From Diadophis punctatus similis (taxonomy: Eukaryota > Chordata > Lepidosauria > Squamata > Dipsadidae), in contig JALIGW010000001.1 of assembly GCA_023053685.1 (NCBI GenBank), positions 226,212,434-226,276,433 on the forward strand: a stretch of 64,000 nucleotides of DNA, in the 5' to 3' direction. Positions 1 through 12,300 of the stretch are shown here, one piece after another. Below the pieces are notes generated by a model that did not search any database, was not told the DNA's origin, and worked only from the letters and a program-made list of their open reading frames with translations. Positions within the stretch are counted from its first letter, which is position 1; every line of letters starts with the position of its first letter. The position numbers and the translations under genes were made by a program.

Positions 1-13
1 ATGTTTTATTTAG

Positions 14-151
14 GCTTGTCTTGACAGAAATCCAGAAGCTTTCCTGCCAAAGATTGGAAAAGGAAAACTTGGCGATATTAAACCAAGACATAATAAAGGT
101 TGTAACTGTAAGCGTTCAGGGTGCCTAAAAAATTACTGTGAATGCTTTGAG
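14..151 (+). CDS. TESMIN: TESMIN, internal coding exon (CRC domain, first part in window)
   Basis: This exon encodes 46 residues in phase 0, between an acceptor AG at 12-13 and a donor GT at 152-153. It begins [10 protein letters not shown], the conserved linker between the two cysteine-rich halves of a CXC/CRC domain, and continues into [18 protein letters not shown], the first half of the second CRC motif. In this family (TESMIN, LIN54) the CRC motifs coordinate zinc, and the tyrosine in KNYC inserts into the DNA minor groove at CHR-type promoter elements; TESMIN is expressed mainly in testis. The residues after RNPEAF and the C-terminal exon fit TESMIN better than LIN54. The start of the gene and the first CRC motif lie left of the window. 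Confidence 0.9.
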
Positions 152-468
152 GTTTGTTGAAAATATTTTTCATCAGTTTTATAAAAGTATTATCATAGCA
201 GAAGAATACTTAGACTAAGCATTAAGAGTCTTTATTTGGGGGAACATCCAGGATATGTGATCAGGGAAAACTGAAGTAAGCAATTGTGGAAAAAATGGTT
301 TTTAAATTTTAAAAAGGTTAAAAAGGGATGAGAGAATGGCAAATAAGAAAACAAGCAGGACAAAGACAAATGCCTACCTATGGCATGCTGAATGGCAGTA
401 ACTAGCCAATTTTTGTTGACCCTTAAAAGCTAGGAGGTGGTCAGACATTTTTAATATTTGGATAGGAG

Positions 469-649
469 CAGTGGTGGGTTGCTACCGATTCGACCCGGTA
501 TGGCAAACTGGTGGCAGCGGTGGGAGGCTCTGCCCACCTGCCCAGACGTCATCAAAAAATGCTATGCGTAAAAGCTGCTGCGCATGCGCAGAAGCATTCG
601 CATGCTCCCGTTTCCGAACCAATAGCAAAGGTAAGTAGAACCACTACTG
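469..649. mobile_element. Short non-autonomous hAT-like element
   Basis: A 181-bp element is flanked by the exact 8-bp duplication GATAGGAG (461-468 and 650-657). Its ends are imperfect inverted repeats, CAGTGGTGGGTT at the left and the complement of CAGTAGTGG at the right. Inside lies an exact TGCGCATGCGCA palindrome at 579-590, the NRF1 consensus. It has no coding capacity. Eight-base duplications and CAG...CTG ends are typical of the hAT superfamily. Confidence 0.8.
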
Positions 650-1226
650 GATAGGAGGCCAGCAAGAAATCCCAAAATTGGGAAATCTGAAAAAAATCCC
701 AGAAAAAGATAATGACAAATCACCTTTACATTGTAACCAGGAAGATAACACAGATATTAGGACTGTGCAATGTTCTGGTTTGAATTTTAATATTTTGAAG
801 TGCAATAATGTATGAATTAAGCAGCAATATACAACATTCTAACAGGACTGCATTTAAGTTGCTTGAACCGCTTTATGTTTTGCAGACTGTTGCTACATTC
901 ATGTTCCTACTCTGAACCACTTTCAGAGATAAAATCCAAAACACTATATAGCTCTAATATATACATCTATGAAATTACCAGGACTCAAACTTATCTAATC
1001 TTGTCTATATTTTCCTTTTAGATGTGAATGGTGCTGTTTACTATGTATGACTTCATATATCTAGAAAAGCTGTAAATAAAGATTTAAAATAAATATATAA
1101 TTTTAGATCCTAAATGTCTATGATTGTATTTCTGGACACAGAAAGTTTTCATTTACAGAACAGGGAGTGAGGTTTTTCTTTTCAATATGTCCCTCATCTT
1201 CCAAACAGTTTGAACCCCAAGCCCTT

Positions 1227-1335
1227 GAATAGAATAGAGTAGAGTAGAGTAGAGTAGAATAGAATAGAATAGAATAGAATAGAATAGAATAGAATAGAAT
1301 AGAATAGAATAGAATAGAATAGAATAGAATAGAAT
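1227..1335. repeat. (AATAG)n microsatellite
   Basis: About 22 tandem units of a 5-bp repeat (GAATA, with four GAGTA variants at the left end). It abuts a LINE-like 3' end to its right, so it is probably the amplified tail of that minus-strand element. Confidence 0.95.
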
Positions 1336-1440
1336 TCTTTATTGGCCAAGTGTGATTGGACACACAAGGAATTTGTCTTTGGTGCATATTATCTCAGAGT
1401 ACATAAAAGAAAAGAAAATTGGACTGGGATTAGTCAAATT
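1336..1440 (-). mobile_element. LINE 3' end fragment bearing the AATAG tail
   Basis: The sequence begins ATTCTTTATTGGCCAAGTGT and directly follows the pentamer array. Read on the minus strand it ends in (ATTCT)n. Fusion of this sequence with AATAG arrays is a recurrent pattern in snake genomes, where microsatellite seeding by a CR1/L3-type LINE has been described. The right boundary is unclear, and the identification rests on recall of that pattern. Confidence 0.5.
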
Positions 1441-1645
1441 CCTCTCATTTTAAAATATTTAATCATTCTCTGGATAAAAGAATATTTGTTCAATGGAAAA
1501 TTACTGGACTCAAAAGATTTATTTCCAGCGAAGCAGCTGTATGATTGAATTGTCGAACAGTTCAATCTCATTGTTTTTTTTTAATTGTGGACCTTTATTA
1601 AATAACATGTCTTTTTAGGAATTAAAATATTTTGTTTCTCTGTAG

Positions 1646-1818
1646 GCTAAAATTATGTGCTCATCTATCTGCAAATGTATTGGATGCAAAAATTATGAAG
1701 AAAGCCCTGATCGAAAAACATTAATGAATATGCCAATTCAAATGGAATTTAAAACCAATGAAGGAAATGATTCTGATTCATTTTCTAACTCTGAAATATC
1801 AAAAACCAAGAAAGAAAG
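1646..1818 (+). CDS. TESMIN: TESMIN, penultimate coding exon
   Basis: The exon encodes 57 codons plus two bases, between acceptor TGTAG (1641-1645) and donor GT (1819-1820). It opens with [16 protein letters not shown], completing the second CRC motif begun in the previous exon, followed by [14 protein letters not shown], a signature shared with vertebrate TESMIN. The remainder is a serine/aspartate-rich and lysine-rich linker (about residues 36-57). The final two bases AG pair with the first base of the next exon to give arginine, so the frame is continuous. All cysteines expected of this half-motif are present. Confidence 0.93.
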
Positions 1819-2950
1819 GTAGAAATTAATTACCTATATAATATTTTTCTAAGACATTTCTTTTGTGCTATCGGAATATTTTTAGATAATTCTTTGAGTC
1901 TGGTCTTCCAACCTCTGTTCTTTTCATTTGTAGTTATCCAAACCAGACTCAGTCATTTGTTACACTTGTACTTTCTAACACATGTACAAATGCATATGTT
2001 TTATGTATTATACAACTACAATTTCAGAATTCCTTCAGAATTTACCATTATCCTGTTTATACTGAATTACAATATGAATGCAAACAGAAAACATGAAAAT
2101 ATCCTGAAAACCTCCATAATCTAGATTTTTTAAAACTGAATCCATTCACTCAAAGACTAGTAAACAATAAGGGAAAGCTTCAGTAATCTTTAAAGAATTT
2201 ACTATTTTCTCTGTAGTTACTTCAAGAATATAAGTGTTTCAGAGACAACTATGAAACCTACCTATTTCTGTGGAAAAAGATCGCCCTAGTTTGGTATTTT
2301 TAAAAGTACATTTATTACTAATTGGTATTGTCTGACTAAAGACTAAAATTAACATTTGGCATTAGTTGAGTTCTGAAAGAATGAACTAAAATACTGAAAA
2401 ACTGCATTAAAGGTGCAAGAAGTGATGGGTAACAGCAGGGGGCTTAATTCATCATTTGTTCCCTGTGTATTCAATACCCATAAGTAGACAAGAAGGTGCC
2501 AAAATTACAAGATGTGCATAATTCAAAACTCCCCTTTTCATAGGCCTGTCCCAATCTGATCATTCATTGAATTAAGTTTTTGTCTGTCTTCTGCCAAAAC
2601 ATTGCATGCAAGTATGCAAAGATTGCACATTGCTCATATTTCAGCAATTGTCACCCCTGCAGACAACCATGTCTCTATATTTTTCCTGAAAGATTCCAGC
2701 TACCTGTATACAAGGAGATTGGTTGCAGAAAGAAAGCTGCAAATTGAAAAAAATGTTTGGTGTCTCTCAGACTGACTTCTGCTGTCACTTAACATCTATT
2801 CAGGGATCAGTCAGTGTTGAAATACAAATCTGTCACAGATCAGTTTGTTAAGCCATGAGTAAATTTAGAATTTGGTTGTTATGTATGGTAATTCTCTTTG
2901 CATCAATTTATATATTTAAAATGTAATTATATATTGTTTTATTGTAATAG

Positions 2951-3143
2951 ACAATCTAGTACGTGTATATCTTGGGAGGTGGTTGAGGCAACATGTGCCT
3001 GTCTTCTTGCTCAAGCTGAAGAGGCAGAAAAACAAGATTACTCCATTTGCTTAGCTGAACAAATGATCCTAGAAGAATTTGGGAGATGCTTATCGCAGAT
3101 TCTTCACTCTGAATTTAAATTCAAAGGACTGAAAGTAGAATAA
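2951..3143 (+). CDS. TESMIN: TESMIN, terminal coding exon and stop codon
   Basis: The exon follows acceptor AATAG (2946-2950) and ends with TAA at 3141-3143. It encodes the conserved TESMIN C-terminus, including [20 protein letters not shown] and [15 protein letters not shown]. Conservation is high and no frame break is seen, so the gene appears functional in this animal. An AATAAA signal follows about 150 bp downstream. The gene's 3' end is therefore inside the window, and transcription runs toward the SLC9C gene, which lies on the same strand about 46 kb away. Confidence 0.95.
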
Positions 3144-3295
3144 TGTGTTTTACTTGCAGTGCTAAAGTATTGCTTGAAATTATTTTAATTTTGATAAAAT
3201 ATATACAGTAACCCGCTTAGTTTATTTTCTAATTCTATTTCTCCTGCTTTTATATTATCATAATTGATAATTATTTTGTTCCAAATTAGCAGAGC

Positions 3296-3301
3296 AATAA
3301 A
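3296..3301 (+). terminator. TESMIN: Candidate polyadenylation signal of TESMIN
   Basis: AATAAA lies 153 bases after the TESMIN stop codon. A second AATAAA occurs near 3555. Which one is used cannot be told from sequence. Confidence 0.55.
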
Positions 3302-3665
3302 AAGTTCAGCTGGATTATTCTATATTTAAATTACTCTTTAAATGAATTCCTAACATGGCCTGTATGTGTGTGCATATAAAATTTCTTTACTCTTACTTTA
3401 CTCCCCTTGTTCAATACTCAGTGTCTGACTAAAGATGAACTAAAACTGAAGAATTGCAAGGTCCCTGTTTTAATGTTCAATTGTTAGAATAAAAAGAACT
3501 GTTTTCCATTTGCTTTATTTACTAGTTTTGTAACAATGGCATACATTTCAGCTAATAAATATCCTTAACAAGATTATTTGTGTGTGCTAGACAGTATTGT
3601 GCAACATATGTACCACATAAAACTGAAGGCTTGAGGCATGACATTCAAGACACCCCCATTCAGTG

Positions 3666-4001
3666 CAGTGGTGGGATTCAAATTTTTTTTTACTACCGTT
3701 TCTGTGGGCGTGGTTTGGTGGGCGTGGTGTGGCTTGGTGGGCGTGGCAGCGGAAGGATACTGTAAAATCTCCATTCCCACCCCACTCCAGGGGAAGGTTA
3801 CTGCAAAATCCCCATTTCTTCCCCACTCCAGGGGAAGGTTACTGCAAAATCCCCATTTCCTCCCGATCAGCTGGGACTTGGGAGGCAGAAAATAGATGGG
3901 GTGGGCCAGTCAAAGGCGGTATTTACCAGTTCTCAGAACTACTCAAAATTTCTGCTACCGGTTCTCCAGAACTGGTCAGAACCTGCTGAAACCCACCTCT
4001 G
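3666..4001. mobile_element. Non-autonomous hAT-like element with internal tandem repeats
   Basis: The element is 336 bp, flanked by the exact 8-bp duplication ATTCAGTG (3658-3665 and 4002-4009). Termini are CAGTGGTGGGATTC and the complementary ...AACCCACCTCTG. Internally it carries GTGGGCGTGG motifs and about three copies of a roughly 46-bp unit containing GGAAGGTTACTGCAAAATCC. A truncated relative lies at 58508. It does not code for protein. Confidence 0.85.
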
Positions 4002-4009
4002 ATTCAGTG

Positions 4010-5795
4010 AGCAAGGACCTAGGTTCTTTAGGTTTCTGGAAGATTATGTGGCAGAAACAATGCCTAGAGTACCATTAAAGAAAGATCAGAAATCAAAGAT
4101 TGAACATGGGTATATGAGCTCATATTCAAGTCTACAATCTGGTGATAAAAGTGGTAAAAAATTCTTATTTCTTCCTTATTGTATAAGTGATTTATCAGTC
4201 AAGTGCTTGTTTAGGATGATCCACTCCCTGTGGGGAAGAGAATTGCCAGTAGATCTTTTCCCTAGCAGTATTTGCACAGTTTTTTGCCATTTTGCACAGT
4301 ATTTTGCAATTAGTCCATATGAAGAGTATGATTAATCACAGAGATGCACATCCCTCCAGCCATATATTAATGTATCATAATTTAATATTAATGTTATATG
4401 TTATATCATAATTTCATATATCTTATGATATAATATGAAGACTTTTGGTAGCTGGCTTGCAGCATGACAAATGAAACATGCATCAATCATTGAAATTCTA
4501 GTTAAAATCTAGTTAGAAGCAATAGATTTGCAAAGGATCTATTATAGGAAACAATCAACCTCATCCAGTTTCTTCTCTAAAACTGAGCTGTGTCTATTTT
4601 CTACTTTACTGTATATGAGACCAAAAGAAGGAATTGCATAAATGCATTTCATTAAAAAAAATGCACCAAAGTGCCATCACTAAGAATTCAACTCAAAAAC
4701 ATTTTTTTAAAAATAGCTATGAAATTTGAGGGGGGAAATCTAGAGGACCTTGTCTAGTGCACATTCTCTGCTTATGAAATTGAATATTTACCTGCTTAAA
4801 TATTCTTAAATGTAAACAAATGTATCTTTAGCGTTCAATTAAGACAAAGATATGCCTTGATTTTCAGGAGGCAGTGTAATACAACCAATAATGACATAAG
4901 AATGACAGAGAGATGCAGATTTATTTTGGAAAGCTCAATAGTACATCTCAAAAAATGCTTTTCATACATCTTAATTATAATGTGGATTTTTGCTATCCTG
5001 TATTATCCACTTCAGAGATAAATGTGACTCACTATTAAATTAGTACAATGTAGGAACAACTCTAACACTGTCTCTTTGTGAACCATTTTTGTTGGAGTAA
5101 TTACATTAGTAATAGCCGATTACTCAACAGTCTTATGTTTCTATGAAATTAAAGTAATTACTGCAGCTAGAAACACATCTATCTATATTATACTATAATA
5201 AGAAAACTAGTCAGGGGTGTGCAATGTTTTCAGTGTCTTTAAGGCATATATCATTATGGCAAAATTACATTATTAAGCAAAAGTTTTGGAAAGTCTGGAA
5301 AATCTTACATCAAGAAAGAATGGGGAATAAATCCTTTTAAATGACAAAGCTAATTAGACAGAAGAACATAATTCATAGCGGGTGGCTTAAAGAGGGGGAA
5401 AATAAGCGTACATGGGTAAATCTAAAGACCTATTTACAGAAGACATTCTGACAGTGGCACTATTCTGGAGCAGAAGATGATTAGGAACACTTGTTGGATT
5501 TAATACAAATATACACATTGAGTCACTGTAAAATTCTCTGCAATGCTCTTGCAGACATAGATCTTGGTATGTATGGGAGAATGCTTGTGTCCATGTCAGG
5601 GTTCTTGTAGGATCTGATGTTTATTTCACATTCAAGGAATTTATACTAAGTTGGAGAAGTCTTTTTCTTCCAAAAAGACATCTGGTTCTCTACTCATCTA
5701 TCCATCCATTTCTTGTATCAAAATCTTAAAGAGATCTTATTTATAAGCAAAAAGCTCTTCCTCAAAGCTGCATTCATATTTATATATGTATTTGG
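4010..5795. other. AT-rich intergenic sequence
   Basis: I see no gene, tRNA or clearly bounded repeat here. The stretch is AT-rich with scattered short open frames lacking recognisable motifs. Confidence 0.5.
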
Positions 5796-7003
5796 ATGCA
5801 GTCGGTGTTGGCAGGTGGGCAGAGATCGTCCCCTAGGCCCCTATTATGTGGGGTGCCCCAGGGGTCGGTTCTCTCGCCCATCCTGTTTAACATCTACATG
5901 AAACCGTTGGGTGAGATCATCCGCAGACATGGGGTGTGTTTCCATCAGTACGCTGACGACACCCAGCTGTACATCACCACCCCGTCTGACTTCAGGGAGG
6001 CAGTGGATGTAATGTGCCGATGCCTGGACGACGTTAAGATCTGGATGGGGAGGAACAGGCTCAGACTAAACCCCGATAAGACTGAGTGGCTGTGGATATT
6101 GCCTCCTAAGGTTCATGACAACTACCCCTCCTTGGTTTTTGAGGGTGCGAAACTGACCCCCTCAGACCAGGTCCGCAACTTGGGGGTCCTCCTAGATCCA
6201 CAGCTAAAATTGGACCACCATCTTTCTGCTGTGGCTAGGGGGGCCTTTGCACAGGTTCGCCTGGTGCACCAGTTGCGGCCATATTTGGAGAAGGAGGCGC
6301 TACTCACGGTCACTCATGCCCTTGTCACCTCGCGGTTGGACTACTGCAATGCGCTCTACATGGGGCTACCCTTGAAGAGTATCCGGAGACTTCAGCTGGT
6401 GCAAAATGCGGCTGCGCGTGCTGTGGTGGGTGTGCCAAGGTACACCCACGTGACACCGATACTCCGCCAGCTGCATTGGTTGCCCATCGGTCTCCGGGTC
6501 CAATTCAAGGTGTTGATCACCATCTTTAAAGCCCTTCATGGCTTAGGACCAGGATATCTTCGGGACCGCATTCTGCCTCATACTTCCCTCCGACCGGTTA
6601 GGGCCCACAGAGCTGGCCTCCTCCAGGTCCCGTCGGCCAAACAATGTCGGCTGGCGGGCCCCAGGGGGAGAGCCTTCTCTGTGGCTGGCCCCGTGCTCTG
6701 GAACCAACTACCCCCAGAGACCCGGACTATCCCCACTCTGCTGGCTTTCCGTAAAGCCATTAAGACATGGCTTTTCCTGCAGGTGGGGGGGACAACTTAA
6801 TTCCACCTGAGCCTACCCCCCCAAGTATGTATGTGTCGAATGGATGTTGCTGTTTTAAATAATTGTTTTAAATTTTTGTACTTGTTTTTAAATTTTATGT
6901 AATTTCTTTGTTTATTCTTGTATTTCTCCTTGTTGTAAGCCGCCCCGAGTCCCTCGGGAGTTGGGCGGCATATAAGAATAACAAAATAAATAAATAAATA
7001 AAA
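5796..7003 (+). mobile_element. 5'-truncated CR1/L3-type LINE with open RT C-terminal frame
   Basis: The open frame 5796-6800 (334 codons, no internal stop) is the C-terminal part of a non-LTR retrotransposon ORF2. It has the RT motif PQGSVLSPILFNIYM near residue 21, the catalytic YADD at residues 52-55, LNPDKTE near residue 91, and a thumb/C-terminal region with TSRLDYCNALYMGL and LHWLPIGLRVQFKVL. The first ATG is not a biological start: the insertion is truncated just inside RT, losing the endonuclease and the N-terminal half of RT. After the stop, the 3' UTR ends in GTAAGCCGCCCCGAGTC, GGGCGGCATATAAG and an (AATA)n tail. A frame open over 334 codons suggests a fairly young insertion. A longer but frameshifted relative lies at 38352. 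Confidence 0.92.
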
Positions 7004-9124
7004 TATAGATACTATAATTGTAATATATTTTATTATATTCATTATTTATGTATTATTTATTTTATGGCTGCCCATTCCACGAAATGACTCTGCCAGTATA
7101 AATTGTGGTGCCTTGATAGCCAAACTCTATTTTCCCTTAATGATGAATCTGGTGACTGCTGTTATATCCTTGCAATTTTAATATGGGTCAGTTGAAGGCA
7201 AGAGTTGGTGGATTTCCCTGACTCTACTTCTCCCAGCTAGTATCACCTGACAACGGGGAAAAAACCTCCAGCCACTGTCCTTAACATGCAATCAGGTAAC
7301 TTCAACATCTCTGAGTGAATGCCTGAGATTTAAATAATTTGTCAAGTTGTTTGAACTTAAGGATTTCTATCCCATTGACCTCTGAGTTGGGATATTTTTG
7401 AACATAGGTGTAGCACTCTTTTAAGTGGACCTGTTTTAAATGGGTCTCAAAACTATTCAGCTCATAATATTTCAGATTTTTCATTGACCCCTAAACTTTT
7501 ATATGAAAATAATTTCATAAATACTATAATATTACTACAAATGATAATCATTGTTCTGACCTACATTGTGACACACAGGCACAGACACAAGTTGCTAAGG
7601 AGTTGAATGATTTACCTCAACCAAACAAATAACAATAGACAAGTTCATCAAGCAAGGTTTTTGCAAAGAGTGCTTGCCTTAATAATTCCATTTCAAATTC
7701 AGGTAGCAAGGAAATGCTCCAAATTCATTCCAGGAGTCAAAGAGCCAAATCAGATAATTAGCCGATCCAATAGACAAGAATTCAAGAGTAGGGAAACACA
7801 AAAATAAGAGTCATGAACTGGAATTCCAAACTATTGATTCCAACTAAAGCTGAAGACAAAATGGTTCCATAAATCAATCCATAGGCATCTGGCTTAACTA
7901 CTCAGGCTTCACTTTTTGTGTCAGCCCTCCCAAATAAACCAGATAGGAAACAAGACAAGATGAACTACTTCTATTTTATTGTAAGGCTACATTAACAAAA
8001 TCTTGCAAGTCTGAAGACACAAAACTTCCTGCCTCCATTTTAACTGTTTGATCCATTAGGATGGGTCTTTCCTAAGTTTCTTTCCCTGATTGTCTGCAAT
8101 TTCTTTCTCCTGCTCCTATTGTCTGATTGTTTCCTAGACAGAATCTTGTTCCCTCTTTCTTCAAGATAATTGATACATTCCATTACACTTTACCTAGTGA
8201 GGAACCTCATTGACTAATGTTGCTTTGCTTACTGCTGCATACTTTGAGACCTGGGACTTGGGAGCCATGCCTCATCCTTCAATTGATCAGGATATGCCTG
8301 TGGTTAATCAGCCCCAGATGAATCATGGCTTGATGAATTCTGAGACTGACAATCCATAGGCTCAGTTGGAGCAATGTTATGAATCAGATTCTGAATCTGA
8401 ATTATAGCCCATGACCATAATAATAAATAGTTCCATTAACCCTTAGAGTTACGTTTTGACCAGTTTGGGGAACTCTTATTAAATACATATCTAGTAATCT
8501 GTTATTCCTGCTTTGTCCTATGCCTCTCTCCTACATAGACAACCTGGTTTTTGATCACTGGTTTAGCACTCTTCCACAAATATGACAAAGGTTATCAAGA
8601 CCATTGGGAAAGTTGTTTCTTACTTCAATCTGCATTCTCTATTGTGCCCACAATATATTGTTTGGAAGTTGAAGAAAGGTAAAATAGAAAAGACCAATCA
8701 ATAATTAAGTAACTAGGTTCATTGCTTGAGAAAGATTTCTATTTTGAACATTTAGACATTCCTCTTTTATCAGTCAAAAAATGGCCCTTTAGTTCACACA
8801 GAGATTATGATTAAGCACAGAAAAAAATTCCCACCTTAGCAAGATGGGAAACAAAATAGCTTCTGAATTTGAAAATAATTCAATTGTTGAGATTTCTGTA
8901 ACCTAATCTCATTTTCTTTTCAATAAATCTGGCTAAAGAAGCTTCTGTGACAATCTTGGTTTTGTGTGAAATCAATTGTCCACTTCTTGACTGCTGCAAA
9001 TAATGTAAGTTTTGGCAGTGAGTGGCTATGGTCAGCAGCACCTCATTCTGGCCATGCCCATTGGCTGTTCCTGTGACCTGTCATTTGGGCTTAGAGGAGA
9101 AACAGGCAACTCTTACTATTTTAT
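7004..9124. other. Intergenic, no recognised feature
   Basis: AT-rich sequence without a gene or repeat I can name. Short open frames near 7302-7484 and 7607-7807 show no motif. Confidence 0.45.
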
Positions 9125-9132
9125 ACCTAATC

Positions 9133-9464
9133 CAGAGGTGGGATCCTACCTCTGATTGCCGGTGCGGTTAATCACTGAGTTCGGTGCAGAGCCAAAGACT
9201 CTGCTCCCGTTCGCGGAACGGGAGCTTTCCCCGGGCGCTTTCCCCGCCTGCATGGATGCCGCCAATTGCGTTCTTTTGCCCTCTGCGCATGCCCAAAGCG
9301 TTCCGCATGCGCAGAGGGCAAAAAAACGCAATTGGCAGCATCCATGCGGGCGGGGAAAGCGCCCGGGGAAAGTTCCCGTTCCGCGAACGGGAGCAGAGTC
9401 TTCGGCTCTGCGCCGAACTCAGCGATTAACCGCACCGGCAATCAGAGGTAGGATCCCACCTCTG
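9133..9464. mobile_element. Foldback hAT-like MITE, palindromic along its whole length
   Basis: The 332-bp element is bounded by the exact 8-bp duplication ACCTAATC (9125-9132 and 9465-9472). Its two halves are near-perfect reverse complements from CAGAGGTGGGATCC inward to a centre near 9298, so a single strand could form one hairpin with arms of about 160 bp. The GC-rich arms explain the mirrored open frames on both strands, which are not genes. The central part contains TGCGCATGC and GCATGCGCA half-palindromes related to an NRF1 motif. Confidence 0.9.
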
Positions 9465-10249
9465 ACCTAATCATAAATAGTTTATGCTAAACTTTTAAAA
9501 GCAAAGTAATGTAAATTTTGCTAAGACTCATAGCAACTGTAATTTTTGCTTTTAACAACATCACAACTCACTTCCGGTTCCGGTCTCGTCGGCGTCGCTG
9601 GCGCTCCTCGCAGGGCGTACTTTCAACTTGCCGTAAAAGCCGCCAGATCAGCTGTCTGGCGGCTTGAAAATCTCTCCCCGGGCGAAGGGGAGAGATGAGA
9701 GCGTGACAGGTGGGGTAGAGCCCCCCTAGTGCCCTAAAAGTCAACTTAGGGCACGTAGGGTGAGGGCTCCCCACGTAGCCTGTCTGCAGCTCCGGGAAGC
9801 TGGAAGCCTCCGCTAGAAAGCGGAGCAAGATGCCGCGGCCACCGCTGCTGTTTTAAAGAGATACAACTATTTTAAAAATACAGAGAGCAGCCAGAGAAAG
9901 ACAGGAGTCCTGGAGGTACTAGTTTATTCTTTAACTCCATTCTTGGGTTTTCATGAAGAAACAAAGTAACTTAATAAGGAGTGGCAACAAGATGGCAATT
10001 TGAAACGTTGGTGTAGAAGAGAAAGTTATTTTTGCTTTGCTATCAGCCCTTTCCTCTGGAAACTTTTGATCTCAAGAATGAATTTTTTTTCCTTTTTTTC
10101 TTTTTTTATGAATTAATCTATAGTTTTATAAAAGATAAAATCTAAATGGTTTTTGGACTTGGAAAGGAATTATTTTTTTAAAGTAAAGATCTGGGGGTTT
10201 TTTTCCTCCCTTTGTTTTTTTTTTTTTTTTTTTTTTGGAAAACATTGAA

Positions 10250-11339
10250 ATGGCTTCTAAACTTGAAAAGACTGTAGTGAATAAAAGAACTGACTACTCC
10301 TTTGATCATATTGTAAAGAAGCAATCTATGCCTGATTTAACATCTTCAAAGTCTTTAACACCTGAGACTATTTTTAATACTTTAAAAGCAATGAAAAATG
10401 AGTTAATTTTAGAATTTAATTCAAAATTTGCTGAAATAGAACAAAAAATGCAGGCTGCTATGGAGAAGATGAATTTACAATTGAGAGCGAATGTGGTGAA
10501 AGTTTGCAAAGGATTAGCAGTAAATATGGAGATTTTGGAGAAGGATTTGGAAAAAAAATAAGCAAAATTTAACAACTTCAGAGGAATACATAACCAAGGT
10601 TCAAAATGATATATTAAAATTGGAAAAAGAAGCGATGATGTCCCAATTTTGAGAGATGACATTTGCTATAAGAGTCAGGGGCTTGAAGGAAAAAAAATTT
10701 GAAAATTTGAAAGAAAGAATGACAGAGGCACTGGAGCAGGTGTCTGGATTGTCTAAAGATGAATTGGCTACACAAATCGATAAGATTTACAGAGTTAATT
10801 CTTGGTATGCAAAACAAAACCACTTGCCAAGGGATATTGTAATATATTTCACTACCAGAGCTTTGCGGAACAGAATCATACAGGCGACTTTTAATAATAA
10901 TCTTCAGGCAAATGGTCAAGAAATAAGGATATGGAAAGAAATTCCTGCCAAGATGCTTAAAGATAGAAGAGAATATTCCTTTCTGGTCCAGGAATTAAAA
11001 ATACAAAATTTACAATACAAATGGAATGTACCAACAGGAGTAACCGTAAAATTCTTGGGAAAAAGATATGGACTAAACACAATAAAGAAAGCTACAGAAT
11101 TTTACATCAATGTTTTAAAGGCTGATATCTCTAAAATTTCAGTAAAAGAAGGCATGGAAATGAGGGAGGAGGAGAAGGGAAATCCAGATACACGTGATCA
11201 AGAGGAAATAATTCCAAAGATTCCAAAAGAGGGGCGGAACCAAACAGATGTTTGTGACGTGGAAAAGGAGACGGAGGAATGGGATCAGATGACAGCTGAA
11301 GCGACAGATTTGAAATGGTCAAAGGACAGATGGTGTTGA
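10250..11339 (+). pseudogene. L1 ORF1 protein (RNA-binding, coiled-coil), broken
   Basis: L1 ORF1 proteins are trimeric RNA-binding chaperones that coat L1 RNA. The ATG at 10250 opens a frame whose second half is a heptad-like region with LEFNSKFAEIEQKMQAAMEK (predicted coiled coil). The frame stops at about 10561 just after a run of eight adenines. The coding sense continues one frame over, with one TGA near 10651, before the RRM-like region starting FAIRVRGLKEKKFENLKERM and the C-terminal domain with VKFLGKRYGLNTIKKATEF. It ends with TGA at 11337-11339. The two lesions (a slip in the A-run and a nonsense codon) mean this copy makes no full-length protein. An acidic/lysine-rich tail follows the C-terminal domain. 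Confidence 0.85.
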
Positions 11340-12242
11340 AACTTATAAGATGGTTGGAAAGATGAACAAGATTGTAAACATTTTTTTCTTTTTTTTTCTT
11401 TTCTTATTTTGTATTAATATTGTCTATTAATGGTATTTTATTTTATTTTTAGATTATTTTATAGATATATATTATATATTTTAGAGTTATAAATTTGATA
11501 TAGTGCATTATTTTGTTATCACTAATTTGAGGATTTGAAATATTAATATTGTTTATCGATGGTATTTTCATATCAAATATTTTGAGGTTATAAACTGGAT
11601 ATAGTGTAATATTTTGGTATTAATATTTTGAGGATATAGGGATTAAGTTTAAAATTTTAGAGGCATAAGGAGTCGGTTCTTATTCTTTTTATTATTATTA
11701 TTATATATTTAGGTTATTATTATTAGTATAGTAGATAATATATAGTTTGAAGCGGATACCTTAAGGTATAGGAATATTGTTATTAAGGTGTATTTTACGG
11801 TTTGAGGTTTAGAAGAAATGATATACATATAATACTATGTTTTTAATAAGTTGGTGGATTTTAGGTTTAAGTTTAAGGGTGTTGAAATACAAGGGGTTAG
11901 TTTTTAATTTTTTAACTTTTATTTTTATTTTATTTTTATTTTTTTATCATTATTAATATATATATTAAATATTGGGAAGTTAATATTTTGGTATATTGTA
12001 AAATTATGTTATTAACATTGTTTGAGTTTATGACTAAGTTTAGTTTAAGAGGTTCATCTTTGTTTCCTTTTATTTTACTTAATTTTGTTTTTCACTTGTT
12101 TACTTTCTCTTTAATTTTTAATGTTTTGAATAGTTTTAAAAATTCGGAGTTAAAGATGCCAAAAATATGGGGGACTTAAGAAGCTATTTTAATCTAATTT
12201 AAATTTATGTTATTGAATACTATGCCCTGTACTTTTTCTGGG

Positions 12243-12300
12243 AAGTCCGGGGGGGGAGGGAAGGGAAGGGAGTGGGTTGTGGGTAGAGGGGATGGGGGGG
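12243..12300 (+). other. G-rich tract in L1 3' UTR, potential G-quadruplex
   Basis: Several runs of three or more G (GGGGGGG, GGG, GGG, GGG, GGGG, GGGGGGG) are spaced closely on the + strand just before the poly(A) end. A G-rich 3' UTR is a common property of vertebrate L1 elements. Confidence 0.6.
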
